DNA of 64,000 nucleotides from Pelosinus fermentans JBW45 (GTDB lineage Bacteria; Bacillota; Negativicutes; DSM-13327), in assembly GCF_000271665.2 (NCBI RefSeq), contig NZ_CP010978.1, forward strand, positions 4,509,001-4,573,000, given 5' to 3'. A model generated the notes under the pieces. That model saw only the letters and a program-made list of their open reading frames with translations. It ran no database searches and was not told the DNA's origin. Of the stretch, positions 1 through 9,227 are shown piece after piece. Position 1 is the stretch's first letter. Every line of letters begins with the position of its first letter. The position numbers and the translations under genes are program-made.

Positions 1-33
1 TTCAAGTAGTTCTGCCTCAGTAATAATTTTCAC
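1..33 (-). CDS. Start of a gene running off the left edge
   Basis: Only eleven codons are visible, reading VKIITEAELLE from a GTG start. The start is supported by an AGGAG ribosome site eight bases upstream. A KxITEAxL opening resembles the N-terminus of EutT/PduO-type cobalamin adenosyltransferases, but eleven residues cannot establish a function. Confidence 0.45.
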   Translation of the reverse strand, partial: MKIITEAELLE

Positions 34-460
34 AAAATGCACTCCTCGCAAAATATTATAAGTTTCACAATAATAAATTTATTGTGAATTATAAACTATA
101 TATTGCAAGTAGCATGCCACAATGTTGATAAACTAAAAAACCTATCTCACCTTGCTGTATAAGATAGATTTTTCGCAACATTTATACTTTTCTAGTAGTA
201 TCCATATGTAAAAAGACTGTGCAACTATGTAACAAATTTGCATCTTTTTTTATATAGTCTCGGTTACATATCTGACACATACAAGCTACATATGGAAAAT
301 ATTATTGACTTGTAGGCATGTTGAAGTGGGAACAATCCCTTGGCGAATAACATTCTCTATCTGCTGCCAGCTTCTCGGTGAAGTTCATGAAGATACATGA
401 GTGCTCAAAATCTGGCTATACTAGATGGTAGTTAATATTATGAGGAGGCAGTTGATTTTT
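34..460. other. 427-bp intergenic region
   Basis: AT-rich spacer between the divergent gene at the left edge and the DUF3231 gene. It holds a weak hairpin near 145-178 (arms CTATCT/AGATAG followed by TTTTT) that could be a terminator. I see no other gene or known RNA. Confidence 0.4.
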
Positions 461-988
461 ATGAATATCTATGAGGTTATTCATGATGTATTTGAACCAT
501 TTTTAGATGGCGAAAAAAGACCCTTAAATATTATGGAGGCCACGAATTTATGGTTTTTTCTTGCTATAAGTGAGACAACGATGCGCAATGAAGAAATAGC
601 CCATAATTTAGCTCAAAACCAGGAGCTTAAACAAAAGTTATGGGATGTAAAGGTAAGTGTTCATCAACCAATTGCAAAGGAAATACAAGATTTTCTGCTA
701 GCAGAAAAGGTCCCCTTGCCCAAAGGGACTCCACCAAGACCATTTGGAGATTTTCCACTTATCCCTGATGGAGCAAAATTAAATGACGAAGAAATTGCCA
801 ATCTAATGTCTTTTAACCTTCTTCTTGGAATTAATTATGCTACAAGAGGGCTTACAGAGTCCATTCGTGCTGATGTAGGATTAATTTTTTTCAAAATTAT
901 TGTTAGAAAAACAATTTTTGGGGCAACAGTAAAAAAACTTATGGATGAACGAGGGTGGCTTCATGCTCCACCTATCTATAAATCGTAA
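461..988 (+). CDS. DUF3231 family protein
   Basis: A 175-residue soluble protein whose sequence matches the DUF3231 pattern known from spore formers: an ATNLWFFLAISE segment, then NEEIAHNLAQ and a central DFLLAEKVPLP. Members occur singly or as tandem domains in Bacilli and Clostridia. Their role is not established, although several are sporulation-associated. The start was chosen at ATG 461 because a GAGGAGG ribosome site lies twelve bases upstream at 442-448; an in-frame ATG further upstream has no such site. There is one domain only. It stands alone on the plus strand, followed by a strong hairpin terminator. Confidence 0.75.
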   Translation: MNIYEVIHDVFEPFLDGEKRPLNIMEATNLWFFLAISETTMRNEEIAHNLAQNQELKQKLWDVKVSVHQPIAKEIQDFLLAEKVPLPKGTPPRPFGDFPLIPDGAKLNDEEIANLMSFNLLLGINYATRGLTESIRADVGLIFFKIIVRKTIFGATVKKLMDERGWLHAPPIYKS

Positions 989-1074
989 GCTGACTTAATG
1001 GGACACGGAGGTACCTTGTTCCAAATAAAGAGGCAAGCTTTAATTTTTTCTTATTTTATCGCTATGTCAAAGTT

Positions 1075-1130
1075 AAGAGAAACTACTCAAATCTACTAAC
1101 TAGGTAGACTCTGAGTAGTTTCTCTTTTAG
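1075..1130. terminator. Bidirectional hairpin terminator
   Basis: A 15-bp perfect stem (1075-1089 with 1112-1126) encloses a second smaller stem. A TTTT run follows on the plus strand. It sits between the DUF3231 gene and the convergent HD gene. Confidence 0.8.
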
Positions 1131-1220
1131 CTAACTCACTTCCCTAGGACATTATTTTCTGGTGCCCATTTTTTTTGCCATCTTTAAGAGGAGCTAGAAC
1201 CGCGTTATTTTTCCTATTTA

Positions 1221-1823
1221 TTAACTAAAAGTATTCTCCCTCACACCTGGCAGTAAATCATAAATAGACCTGCCAATCTTTTGTTCAAATTTAACCTTAT
1301 TTTCAAACAGTAGGTTCCATTTGACTGCAGTATGCTTAGTCGTACCATATCGAAGGGCAACATCCACTAATCTTTTTTCCAGTAAGCAAAATCCGGTAGG
1401 AAGCGCTAGGCAATCGCACAACTGAATAAGCCAATCATATTCATTATATTCAATGGATGCTATATAGGATTCTAAAAACTGTATTTCCTCTGCTGAACAA
1501 TCCCACTTACCAGGATATTCATCTAAGTGCTTGAGCCAAAATGAATGGGTAATACAAATCCTTGCAATATCATCGTATCCTTGTTGCTGTAAAAAATGAT
1601 ACCCATCAAGAGAATGACGCATATAAGTTATTCCAGCCCGTCTACCGATATCATGCAAGTATCCCATCACATAGGCGACTTCACTATCAAGCTCAGGATG
1701 TACTTTGGCAATCGCCTCAGCAGCTTGAGCAGTAAATAAAGAATGGGGTACCCAATTCCCTGGATTGAGTCTTTCCGCTTCCATTAAGAACTTTGTAGCT
1801 GTATCCCTATCGGGAATTCTCAT
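1221..1823 (-). CDS. HD-domain phosphohydrolase
   Basis: A 200-residue protein with an HD-type metal-binding fold: an early His (HSLFTAQAAEAI), then GYLHDIGRR with the paired His-Asp, followed by further His residues (MRHSLDGYHFL). HD proteins of this size hydrolyse phosphate esters of nucleotides or related small molecules. The substrate cannot be read from the sequence. The ATG is preceded by a GAGGTGG ribosome site. It is monocistronic and convergent with the DUF3231 gene. No membrane segment is visible. Confidence 0.75.
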   Translation of the reverse strand: MRIPDRDTATKFLMEAERLNPGNWVPHSLFTAQAAEAIAKVHPELDSEVAYVMGYLHDIGRRAGITYMRHSLDGYHFLQQQGYDDIARICITHSFWLKHLDEYPGKWDCSAEEIQFLESYIASIEYNEYDWLIQLCDCLALPTGFCLLEKRLVDVALRYGTTKHTAVKWNLLFENKVKFEQKIGRSIYDLLPGVRENTFS

Positions 1824-2128
1824 AAATTTTCCACCTCAAATTCAATCTTTACGAAGACCAGATTCTGTTAACTTTTCCAAACTTGATTTATGATAGTCCA
1901 ATAATTTAAGAAATATCCCGCCACTTATCATATCGAATAAATCAGCTTAACGATTTACATTCGCTGTATCACAATAATCTCCTTGGAATGAAGCGACGGG
2001 TCGGTTCTTTCGCTTCTCCGTCAGGTTTCTTCCATGCTTATATTGTGCCATGCATTCGGCATTGCGGTGGGATATACGCGGCCCGAGCAAAAAACATCCT
2101 GCTTTACAATGGTAATTTTTATAGTATA
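1824..2128. other. 305-bp intergenic region with a repeat-like segment
   Basis: No convincing gene. A 61-codon open frame on the minus strand here has no ribosome site or recognisable domain. The part around 1950-1996 resembles segments at 19107-19160 and 22020-22050, sharing a GCGAATGTAAA and an AAGGA(A/G)(A/T)TT-like block, so it may be a small dispersed repeat. Confidence 0.35.
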
Positions 2129-2812
2129 TCATAAAATAGTATTTGAAATTTCCTCAAATCTTTCATCAGTTATACCAAGTTTTTTCTTAAATCTTTCATC
2201 TTCCATTCTTGCCATAATTATCTTGCTCGGAGATATTTCTTTAATAATATTTTTTATCTTCTGAATTGATTCGTCATCATCGTTATAGCCCTTAATGATA
2301 GTAACTTCAAATATAAACTTCCCTTTATATTGTTTATTAAAGGAAACCATATTTGAAATATATTCTACTAACGTATACCCTTTAATCGGTCTTTGGACTT
2401 TTTGAAAATCTTCTTCTGTTATTACTTTTATCTCTCCAACAACCTCATCACATTTATTAGCAATTTTTATATATTCATCTCTACCTAGTAAATATCCATT
2501 AGAAAGCAGCCTTACAGGTAAGCCTTTGCCTTTGATAAAGTCAACAATATCACCAATTTTATCATTTATGAAGGCTTCTCCTTTTGAGTTAATAAAGATT
2601 AATTCTGCTTTTGTATTTTCTACCATGCATTCTAGTTCAATCAATGAACTATCCATTTTACCAAATGACTTTTGGGTATCTACCTTATTTTGCGCCCTTC
2701 CAATAGGACAAAATATGCAGTCAAAGTTACAATACTTTTCTGGAAGTATATTAACTTCCAGTACCCTTCTTCCATCTTCAATATAAATATCTTTATAACT
2801 GAAACCACCCAT
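2129..2812 (-). CDS. Radical SAM protein under a guanidine-I type riboswitch
   Basis: About 227 residues. A CxxxCxxC cluster motif (CNFDCIFC, about residues 27-34) binds the SAM-coordinating [4Fe-4S] cluster, and the LEVNILPEKYC lead-in is typical of short radical SAM enzymes. The rest fits a partial TIM barrel without an obvious SPASM or other auxiliary-cluster domain. The reaction is unknown. The ATG at 2812 was preferred over the GTG at 2815 for its better spacing from the AGGAGG site. The feature of note is the leader: a guanidine-I type aptamer with an intrinsic terminator lies directly upstream, so expression should rise with ligand. No transporter or carboxylase typical of guanidine regulons is adjacent. 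Confidence 0.8.
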   Translation of the reverse strand: MGGFSYKDIYIEDGRRVLEVNILPEKYCNFDCIFCPIGRAQNKVDTQKSFGKMDSSLIELECMVENTKAELIFINSKGEAFINDKIGDIVDFIKGKGLPVRLLSNGYLLGRDEYIKIANKCDEVVGEIKVITEEDFQKVQRPIKGYTLVEYISNMVSFNKQYKGKFIFEVTIIKGYNDDDESIQKIKNIIKEISPSKIIMARMEDERFKKKLGITDERFEEISNTIL

Positions 2813-2835
2813 CACCTTATCCTCCTCAAGAATAA

Positions 2836-2955
2836 AATAAAAAAAAGCCCAAAAGATATTATTAAATATCTCCCAGGCTTTTATCCTTCCGTGTACACAG
2901 TTAACTGTGTGTTTTCTCTCGGACCTGCCAGTTACAAACTGCGGAACCCTAGAAA
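2836..2955 (-). promoter_or_regulatory. Guanidine-I (ykkC class) riboswitch with terminator
   Basis: Read on the minus strand, the leader contains in order CTAGGGTTCCG, GGTCCGAGAG, ACACGG and GGATAAAAGCC then GGGAGA. This is the conserved core of the ykkC subtype 1 aptamer, which senses guanidinium. The 3' GCC of the aptamer can pair into a stem ending in GGGCTTTTTTTT at 2836-2878, giving a transcription terminator that should compete with the ligand-bound fold. It ends about 24 bases before the radical SAM start. Confidence 0.85.
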
Positions 2956-3039
2956 ACTTAAATATATAATTAAATTACGATTTACAAATCTAAAGTCGCA
3001 GCTCAATTCTAGCATAACATTAAGATTAAATCAACCAAA

Positions 3040-3079
3040 TGTCAAGGGGACAGGTCCTTTGACACTTGTACCTTTCTTG
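3040..3079 (-). repeat. Solo end of the REP-associated transposon
   Basis: About 40 bases nearly identical to the transposase-distal end of the two elements at 27140 and 30412, with a GTCAAGGGGA/TCCTTTGAC imperfect hairpin. No transposase is attached here. Confidence 0.75.
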
Positions 3080-3146
3080 TCCAATCCATATATTACTTCT
3101 ATTTTAGCGTTATCATAATAGTAGACATGTAAACGATACACTTTAT

Positions 3147-3524
3147 CTAATTTTCTCCATAAGGCAGATAATGTTTTGATTTTGACTGAAACTCTTTTAA
3201 AGAAACAATTTTTTCGTCGGAGCTAAACAAAATAATGGAAACGCCATTAAATTCATCGCGCACCCCGTCAAACTCACACTCGAAATACCATTCTGCCACG
3301 GTGCAGTTCCCCTCATGAATGAAATGCTTTATTCTCCATTGCAAAACGGTTCCTCTTTTATTCCAATCGTTAAACCATTTTAAAATTTGGTCAATCCCGT
3401 GATATTCAGGTCCATAACATTCACTATAAAAAACTTCATTTGTAAATATATCTTTTAATTGGGCTGATCCTTTAGTAAGCCATGAATTAAAGTACTCTTG
3501 AATTTTATCTTCTCTTCTTTTCAA
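3147..3524 (-). CDS. SnoaL/NTF2-like protein
   Basis: A 125-residue protein of the nuclear-transport-factor-2 fold: an N-terminal helix (IQEYFNSWLTKG), a YHGIDQILKWFNDW segment and strands carrying VAEWYFECEF. Family members are small polyketide cyclases, isomerases or ligand-binding proteins. Nothing identifies the ligand. Translation appears to start at TTG, with AAGGAG and GGGG a little upstream; no in-frame ATG is available. It is monocistronic. Confidence 0.65.
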   Translation of the reverse strand: MKRREDKIQEYFNSWLTKGSAQLKDIFTNEVFYSECYGPEYHGIDQILKWFNDWNKRGTVLQWRIKHFIHEGNCTVAEWYFECEFDGVRDEFNGVSIILFSSDEKIVSLKEFQSKSKHYLPYGEN

Positions 3525-3633
3525 GAATTCCCCACTCCTTAATCAATCTATTCCTCTAAAAAACAAATCCCATATTAAGTGCCTTATAGCATTGAATATT
3601 TTTAGATTTTACAACGAAGTCATAGCAATTTTT

Positions 3634-4551
3634 TCACTTTCTAGGAGTTTCCTTACCTGCCGGTTTGACTTCTTTTGCATTGTCTCGCACATCTTGAGGA
3701 ATCTCTATAGGATCTACTTGATTATATTTCGAATACGTTATCTGCATATTCAATGTCGATTTTGTTAAAAAATCTTCGATTTGAGTCCTATCCTTTGGAT
3801 TAGCTATCTCCAAAAACAATCCTGCCCCTTTTCGAATCGGTTCTGTCAAATCCATATCTATTTCTTTTACCATCTTAGTCGCTTTATCAACTTTAACATT
3901 ATATTTTATATCGCCAGCAGCTAACAACCCAAGCCGTCCTATAGCAATCGTCTTCAACATGTCCCTATCCTGCACATCATTTAGTTTGACAGCTGCACCT
4001 ATAGCATCACTTATTTGCATACTATCCAAAGTTATTTCCATATATTTATAAGATGGTGTTTCCTTTTTCAGCTTCACCGATTTTATCAACTGCAACATAT
4101 CCATTCGAGCAGAGACCTTTTCATCCGCTGAAAGTTCTTTGTTCAAAGAAAGATCGATCGGCACAATCTGTTTGATCCATTTCTCGTTACTTAACGTATA
4201 AAGCACTAGATTGCCTTGGTTTTGTTCTATATACTGCTTTAACATCACTGTATTTTCTTTATTTTTTACATCACGATACGAAATGTTTATATCTTGTTTG
4301 TAGTTCAGCGGTTTTTCCTGGCCTTCCCCATTGATTGCAATTTCCACTTCCCCCATCGGCGTTTCAGCCTTGATCGCCACGTCATAATGCAAGTTGTTTA
4401 CATCCATCATATTTTTATATACATCGTTCAAATACGCCTTTTCCGGTGACAGCTTTTCCTCGGCAAAAGCAAACGAATTGCTCATCGCCACAAACAACAC
4501 TCCCCATACTAAAGCAACTCTCCAATTGATCTTTCGTAACAATCCCATCAT
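3634..4551 (-). CDS. Exported protein of unknown function
   Basis: 305 residues with an N-terminal signal peptide (charged RKINWR, hydrophobic core, AFA-EE cleavage-type site near residue 30). The mature part is rich in beta-strand patterns and charged residues and resembles LolA-like or DUF6612-like exported proteins, in having YLNDVYKNMMDVNNLHYDV followed by repeated amphipathic strands. There is no lipobox. It probably acts at the cell envelope. The family assignment is tentative. Confidence 0.55.
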   Translation of the reverse strand: MMGLLRKINWRVALVWGVLFVAMSNSFAFAEEKLSPEKAYLNDVYKNMMDVNNLHYDVAIKAETPMGEVEIAINGEGQEKPLNYKQDINISYRDVKNKENTVMLKQYIEQNQGNLVLYTLSNEKWIKQIVPIDLSLNKELSADEKVSARMDMLQLIKSVKLKKETPSYKYMEITLDSMQISDAIGAAVKLNDVQDRDMLKTIAIGRLGLLAAGDIKYNVKVDKATKMVKEIDMDLTEPIRKGAGLFLEIANPKDRTQIEDFLTKSTLNMQITYSKYNQVDPIEIPQDVRDNAKEVKPAGKETPRK

Positions 4552-4671
4552 TCAATCAAGCTCCCTTTTTATAAATTCCGCTGCATCCATACATTACCAG
4601 TATATCCCATTTCCTTTTGTTCCCTTACATAATCATAAGCTTCTTTGAAAACAATCCCATATTTCTATTTA

Positions 4672-4735
4672 CCATTAAAATACAAAATTCCTGCAAAGCT
4701 AGGCTGTTTTGCAGGAATTTGTCATATATTTTGTT
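4672..4735. repeat. Dispersed hairpin repeat, copy 1
   Basis: TTCCTGCAAA and TTTGCAGGAA form a stem around GCTAGGCTG, flanked by TACAAA and TTTGTC-ATATATTTTG. Related copies lie at 9389-9450, 10155-10212 and, as a half copy, 14401-14440. It may also end transcription at this site. Confidence 0.65.
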
Positions 4736-4843
4736 TTTTTGTATTATTGTAGGGAGGTATTTATAGAAATATAATGAATATTAGGATAAAATGATAACTA
4801 TGTCAAAACTGTATCTAATAGATATTTTAAAGGGAGTTTTACA

Positions 4844-6895
4844 ATTAAAGAAGTAATTTTCAAAGAAACATTTCTCCGTCATAAAAATAAGTTTATTGGA
4901 ATAGCTGTTCTTTTTTGCATAGAAGCTTATTTTGCGTTTCGATTCTATAGCGGAGAACCAGAAATTCCAACAGGAATCTTCGCTATTGATGTATGCAATG
5001 CTCTTTTTCGCGATTTGTTGTTGGCAAGTATATTTATGTTTTTCCGAAAACATATTACGTGGGTTAAACAAGCTGCAAAAGATTACTCTCCAATAGTAAT
5101 TTTAGCAATTCTTTGGTTAGGTATCTCGATGGTTATTATTAATTCATTAAATTTAAATTTTAGTGCAATAACTATCATGTCAGTTCTTACAGGTGTGATT
5201 AATAATGTTATATTCGTACTATTAGCTGGCTACCTATATACTAAACGGAATCATATACTATCTAAAACCATATACTTTCTGTCGTATTTTTTGACCATTT
5301 TGATTTTTTATAGTGACACCATATACTTTTTTGTTACATCAACACATATTGAAAGGGTGTTATTTGACAATTTAAACAATTATTCAATAACAGGTGTATT
5401 ATATACTACAGATAAAATTGTTTTACTCGGCATACTGCTAAGCCTTTTCTTTCTTATGTTATTATTTCGCGCTCCGAAAAAGATGCATAATTTGCATACA
5501 AAAAATGTTGGTATCCTTATTATAATGATCTGTATTTTAGCTAATCTTGTTAATTTCGCTACAGCCTACGTGTATCCAAAAGTACTGATGGAAGAAGGGT
5601 TTGATGAAGAAGCGGAAATAGAAGAATGCAGAAATCTATCCCGCGATTTGCTTACCAAGTCTGTAACTATCAACTTAATACGAGAATTTTTGCGAAATGA
5701 CGATAGACATGTGGCAGCTGCCAATCAGCTTTATCGCGTGGCATTTTCTGAACAGGAAACTACGCTGTTAAATGAATTAGGAATTGCTGTTAGCGAGAAA
5801 CCTACTCCCACTCAAAAAGCTTTTCCATATGAAAAAATAATTGTAATTGTCGCTGAATCTTTTCATCGAGATTACTTGCATTTTTATAATCCACAAATTC
5901 CAGCGGAAACAACAGATTTTTGGGATGGTTTAGTAGCTAAGTATCCTCATTTTGATCATTATTACACTTCCAATAAACCTACAACTCAGGGACTTAACTC
6001 TATGTTTCTTTCCCAGTCGATCTATTCCGACGAACAATCATTTGAAAACAATGTCACGTTATTCAAAACTCTCGAAAGTAACGGTTATGATACAGTGTTT
6101 TTGGAGGCTACTAGCCAATACTATAATGATGAATTCCGAGCATATAAAAAACGGTTTGGGATGCAGACTTACAGAGCAAAAGAAGATTTAGAAAGACAAG
6201 GATATGTGGGAAGCACTGGCTGGGGATTCCATAATGACGTAATGTATGATGAAACGATCAGGTTGTTGGAACAAAATCGGGATAATAAACTTTTTATAGC
6301 AACTAAGACAATCGATTCGCATCAACCATTTCCGTATTGCGGGCTTCCTGAAAGAGATATTCCAGCGAATATCAAGGAGCAACATAAAAATGTTTATCTG
6401 AAAGGAATCTATTGGGAAAATATTACCTTGAAAAAATTTTTCCACGATCTTGAAGAGCGAAATTTGCTGGACGATAAGACTCTTATTGTTATTACGAGTG
6501 ATCATAATCCTCATCCAAGTCAGAACGACAATTATAAGCGCCTTGGGCAAGACGATTTGCGTTTAAGCCCAGCTCCCATCCCGCTTATCTTTGTTAGTAA
6601 AAATTTGCAGCCTTTTGCGAATTTTAGCAGTGCAACATTCGCAAGTCAGATTGATTTCGCACCCACACTTTTAGGGATATTAGGAATTCCTTCACCACCG
6701 GAGTTTTCAGGCAGAAATATAATTACTCTCCCTGAAGATCAGGGTTATGCAATTGGATGTGTGGGAGAAACAATTTACTACTGGTCAAAGGGTCGCCAAA
6801 TAACAACAGACATGTATAGCGGAAAAAGTCAAAATGATTATGAAAAAGCACTAATACATTGGGTTCAAGATTCATATGTCAGATATTTTCAGTAG
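4844..6895 (+). CDS. LTA-synthase-like sulfatase-fold membrane protein
   Basis: About 683 residues if translation begins at ATT 4844. An AAAGGGAG site ends seven bases before this ATT, and no ATG/GTG/TTG exists in frame between the stop at 4787 and TTG 5015. Starting at 5015 would remove a first membrane segment (KFIGIAVLFCIEAYF). The N-terminal third has several membrane segments. The extracellular sulfatase-type domain (about residues 328-640) shows IVIVAESF (metal ligand Glu), a Thr nucleophile in NKPTTQGLN near residue 377 and the metal pair in TSDHNPHP near 552. This architecture transfers phosphoglycerol or phosphoethanolamine to envelope glycans or lipids. The acceptor is unknown. It is monocistronic. 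Confidence 0.75.
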   Translation: MKEVIFKETFLRHKNKFIGIAVLFCIEAYFAFRFYSGEPEIPTGIFAIDVCNALFRDLLLASIFMFFRKHITWVKQAAKDYSPIVILAILWLGISMVIINSLNLNFSAITIMSVLTGVINNVIFVLLAGYLYTKRNHILSKTIYFLSYFLTILIFYSDTIYFFVTSTHIERVLFDNLNNYSITGVLYTTDKIVLLGILLSLFFLMLLFRAPKKMHNLHTKNVGILIIMICILANLVNFATAYVYPKVLMEEGFDEEAEIEECRNLSRDLLTKSVTINLIREFLRNDDRHVAAANQLYRVAFSEQETTLLNELGIAVSEKPTPTQKAFPYEKIIVIVAESFHRDYLHFYNPQIPAETTDFWDGLVAKYPHFDHYYTSNKPTTQGLNSMFLSQSIYSDEQSFENNVTLFKTLESNGYDTVFLEATSQYYNDEFRAYKKRFGMQTYRAKEDLERQGYVGSTGWGFHNDVMYDETIRLLEQNRDNKLFIATKTIDSHQPFPYCGLPERDIPANIKEQHKNVYLKGIYWENITLKKFFHDLEERNLLDDKTLIVITSDHNPHPSQNDNYKRLGQDDLRLSPAPIPLIFVSKNLQPFANFSSATFASQIDFAPTLLGILGIPSPPEFSGRNIITLPEDQGYAIGCVGETIYYWSKGRQITTDMYSGKSQNDYEKALIHWVQDSYVRYFQ

Positions 6896-6952
6896 GGTCA
6901 GGTTTGAGCATTTTGTGCTTGATTCACTCTTCTTTCTGGTAGCAGCCGATTG

Positions 6953-8182
6953 CTATTTATTTAATTCTGTTCGATCAATAAGCTCACCATTTTGCTTAAA
7001 AGCAGTGACTTTAAGAGCATCATGTGAGGCTTCAAACACAAGGTAATTCGGCATATCAAGTGGATTATAATAAAGCTCATCCATCGGTTTTTGCGGAGAT
7101 TTATCCCATACCCTGTCGCCGCTGCGCCCTGTCGAAATATAGATCGTCCCGGCAGGGTCGGATCTGCCATTTTTCAATGCCTTGGTACGCGCGTAGGAAT
7201 GGACATGTCCGGTAAATACAAGATCAACATGATATTGATCAAACACTGGCACAAAGGTTTGACCAATATCATCAAGCGGCCCATTGAAAGGATGTGTCCA
7301 GATACCACGATGCATAAGAACTACCTTCCACCTTTTCTGTGTTTTAGAAAGGTCTTTTGCAAGCCATCTCTGTTGTTGCTCTAGTAAATCAGGATACCAT
7401 TCCTGTAACTCATTTAATTGTGTATTGAGTACGATAAAATGTACGTCGCCATAGTCATAGGAATAAGCGAATCGTTCCAGGCCTGCCAGACCATTTGCCG
7501 GCAGAGCAAAAAGTGAAAGATAGTAATCGGGTTTCGCCATCTTCCAATCGAGACTATATGTCTCGTGATTTCCCATTACCGGAACTACAGGTATTGCTTT
7601 TAAAAGCTTCGCTCCTCCATCAAACCAGGCATTCCACTGCGATTCGTCCTGCCCATTATCAACAAGATCACCCATATTAACAAAAAACGCCGCATCCGCG
7701 TTATTTTCCCATGCTGTCTGAGCTGTTTTCGCCCAATCTGTATAATCTACTGACTGTGAATCACCAAAAATAAGTGCCTTAAATGATGTTGGCTCTGGCT
7801 CCGTCTTGAATTCCATCCATGCAGATTGTCGTTTGCCAACGGAAATACGATATTCATAGTCAGTTCCAGCCGTAAGATTGGTAACATGTGCCGTATAAAT
7901 CCCAAAGTGTTTTCCCCCATTATATGTAGGCAACTCCACTGCCTCTGCGTTGACCTTTATGATATTTTCAGACTGCTTGGGTCGTACCTCCAAATTTACT
8001 GGCTCACCAAACTTTGCTGTCTTCCACGAAATCGTATGCTCATGCTTCATGTCTGCTGTAACCACATGCATGATCTGACCTACATCAGTACCATAACCTA
8101 TATGCACCAATTTCGACACAGATAAAAAACCTATAGTAGCTATGACGCAAATAAGCATAAAACCAAAGACATATTTTTTCAT
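6953..8182 (-). CDS. Purple-acid-phosphatase-like metallophosphoesterase, exported
   Basis: 409 residues. A signal anchor or signal peptide at the N-terminus is followed by a fibronectin-like domain (about 45-125) as in purple acid phosphatases. Then comes a calcineurin-type phosphoesterase domain with the metal motifs GDSQ, NMGDLVDNG, VMGNHE, VLMHRG and FTGHVHSYAR in order. It should hydrolyse phosphate esters outside the membrane. A TTG-independent ATG start is preceded by a weak GAGGTGA site. It is convergent with the sulfatase gene; the two may both serve envelope phosphate chemistry, but that is inference. Confidence 0.8.
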   Translation of the reverse strand: MKKYVFGFMLICVIATIGFLSVSKLVHIGYGTDVGQIMHVVTADMKHEHTISWKTAKFGEPVNLEVRPKQSENIIKVNAEAVELPTYNGGKHFGIYTAHVTNLTAGTDYEYRISVGKRQSAWMEFKTEPEPTSFKALIFGDSQSVDYTDWAKTAQTAWENNADAAFFVNMGDLVDNGQDESQWNAWFDGGAKLLKAIPVVPVMGNHETYSLDWKMAKPDYYLSLFALPANGLAGLERFAYSYDYGDVHFIVLNTQLNELQEWYPDLLEQQQRWLAKDLSKTQKRWKVVLMHRGIWTHPFNGPLDDIGQTFVPVFDQYHVDLVFTGHVHSYARTKALKNGRSDPAGTIYISTGRSGDRVWDKSPQKPMDELYYNPLDMPNYLVFEASHDALKVTAFKQNGELIDRTELNK

Positions 8183-8301
8183 TTACATCACCTCGTTACT
8201 ATATCGATTTCCTTTATTATCCACATTGATGCCTCACTTTATCCCTTTCTTAATATAAATCATTTTCTGGTGCGAAAAGACAACGGTATGTCATATTCAA
8301 A

Positions 8302-9210
8302 TCAAGATTCATAAATCTTTAATGCTTGTCTTATTCTCTGCGCAATCATGTTACGCATATATTCTGGTTCTAGTACCTCCACCAAACTGCCAAAAGATAG
8401 AATATAACTGTAAAGCCATTCTCCTTCAGGAAACTCTACCTCTAAGGTAAGACTGCCGTCGTCGTTTGGGATAAGAAATGAATCATCAAAATAATCATAT
8501 AATCGATTGATGACCTGAGCTTTAAAACGAAGCTTCAAAGCAATTAAAGGCTGCTCGGAATACCATTCTTCCTTTATTGGTCTTGGCAATACTTTTTTTT
8601 CAAACTTTTCCGCTAAGACATCTAACTGTTTTAGCCTGGATATTCGAAAAGTTCTGTGCTTCTGACGTCGCCGACAGAAAGCTAATAGATACCAAGCATT
8701 GTTTTTAAAAATAAGTTTTTCTGGTTCCGCTAAACGACTACTGCGGTGACCTTCCCCGTTTACATAGTCAAACTGAATAATATTTTGTTCTAACATGGCC
8801 CGTTTTATGTCGTTAAACTTATTTTCTTCATTGGGTAAACTTGCCCAGGAAGAAAAATCTACTTCTACCCAATCATGATTTGAAGCATTCTTGAATAGTG
8901 CCCCCATTTTTTCAAGGGCAATATCCAGTTCCGGGTATTGGGTTGCCTGTAAAGTTTTGACCGCCAGCAATAGGTTTTCGCTTTCCCGGTCTGAAAAAAT
9001 AGCTCTGTTTAATATATAGTTTTCAAGCAGATGTATGCCGCCGCCATTGCCCTTATTCATATACACAGGTATACCTGCCGAAGAGAGCGCATCAATATCC
9101 CGATAAATTGTCCGTGTGGAAACACCAAAACGTCCAGCAAGTTCTCTGGCGGTAATCGTTCCCTTATTAAGCAATATGGTTGTGATTTCAAATAATCGGT
9201 TGCTTTTCAT
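8302..9210 (-). CDS. WYL-domain transcriptional regulator (YafY family)
   Basis: 302 residues: an N-terminal DeoR-like helix-turn-helix (residues 1-60, RELAGRFGVSTRTIYRDIDAL), then a WYL sensor domain (about 140-215, with NNAWYLLAFCRRR) and a WCX C-terminal part. Regulators of this type bind DNA as dimers and respond to small ligands or single-stranded nucleic acid. Just upstream lies a 22-bp-arm perfect inverted repeat that could be its own operator. No divergent target gene remains on the other side of that palindrome. Confidence 0.85.
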   Translation of the reverse strand: MKSNRLFEITTILLNKGTITARELAGRFGVSTRTIYRDIDALSSAGIPVYMNKGNGGGIHLLENYILNRAIFSDRESENLLLAVKTLQATQYPELDIALEKMGALFKNASNHDWVEVDFSSWASLPNEENKFNDIKRAMLEQNIIQFDYVNGEGHRSSRLAEPEKLIFKNNAWYLLAFCRRRQKHRTFRISRLKQLDVLAEKFEKKVLPRPIKEEWYSEQPLIALKLRFKAQVINRLYDYFDDSFLIPNDDGSLTLEVEFPEGEWLYSYILSFGSLVEVLEPEYMRNMIAQRIRQALKIYES

Positions 9211-9227
9211 CTTTTATCACCCAAATT

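Noticed and set aside
1947..2132. 61-codon minus-strand frame
   Set aside because: Lacks a ribosome site; its end overlaps a repeat-like segment.
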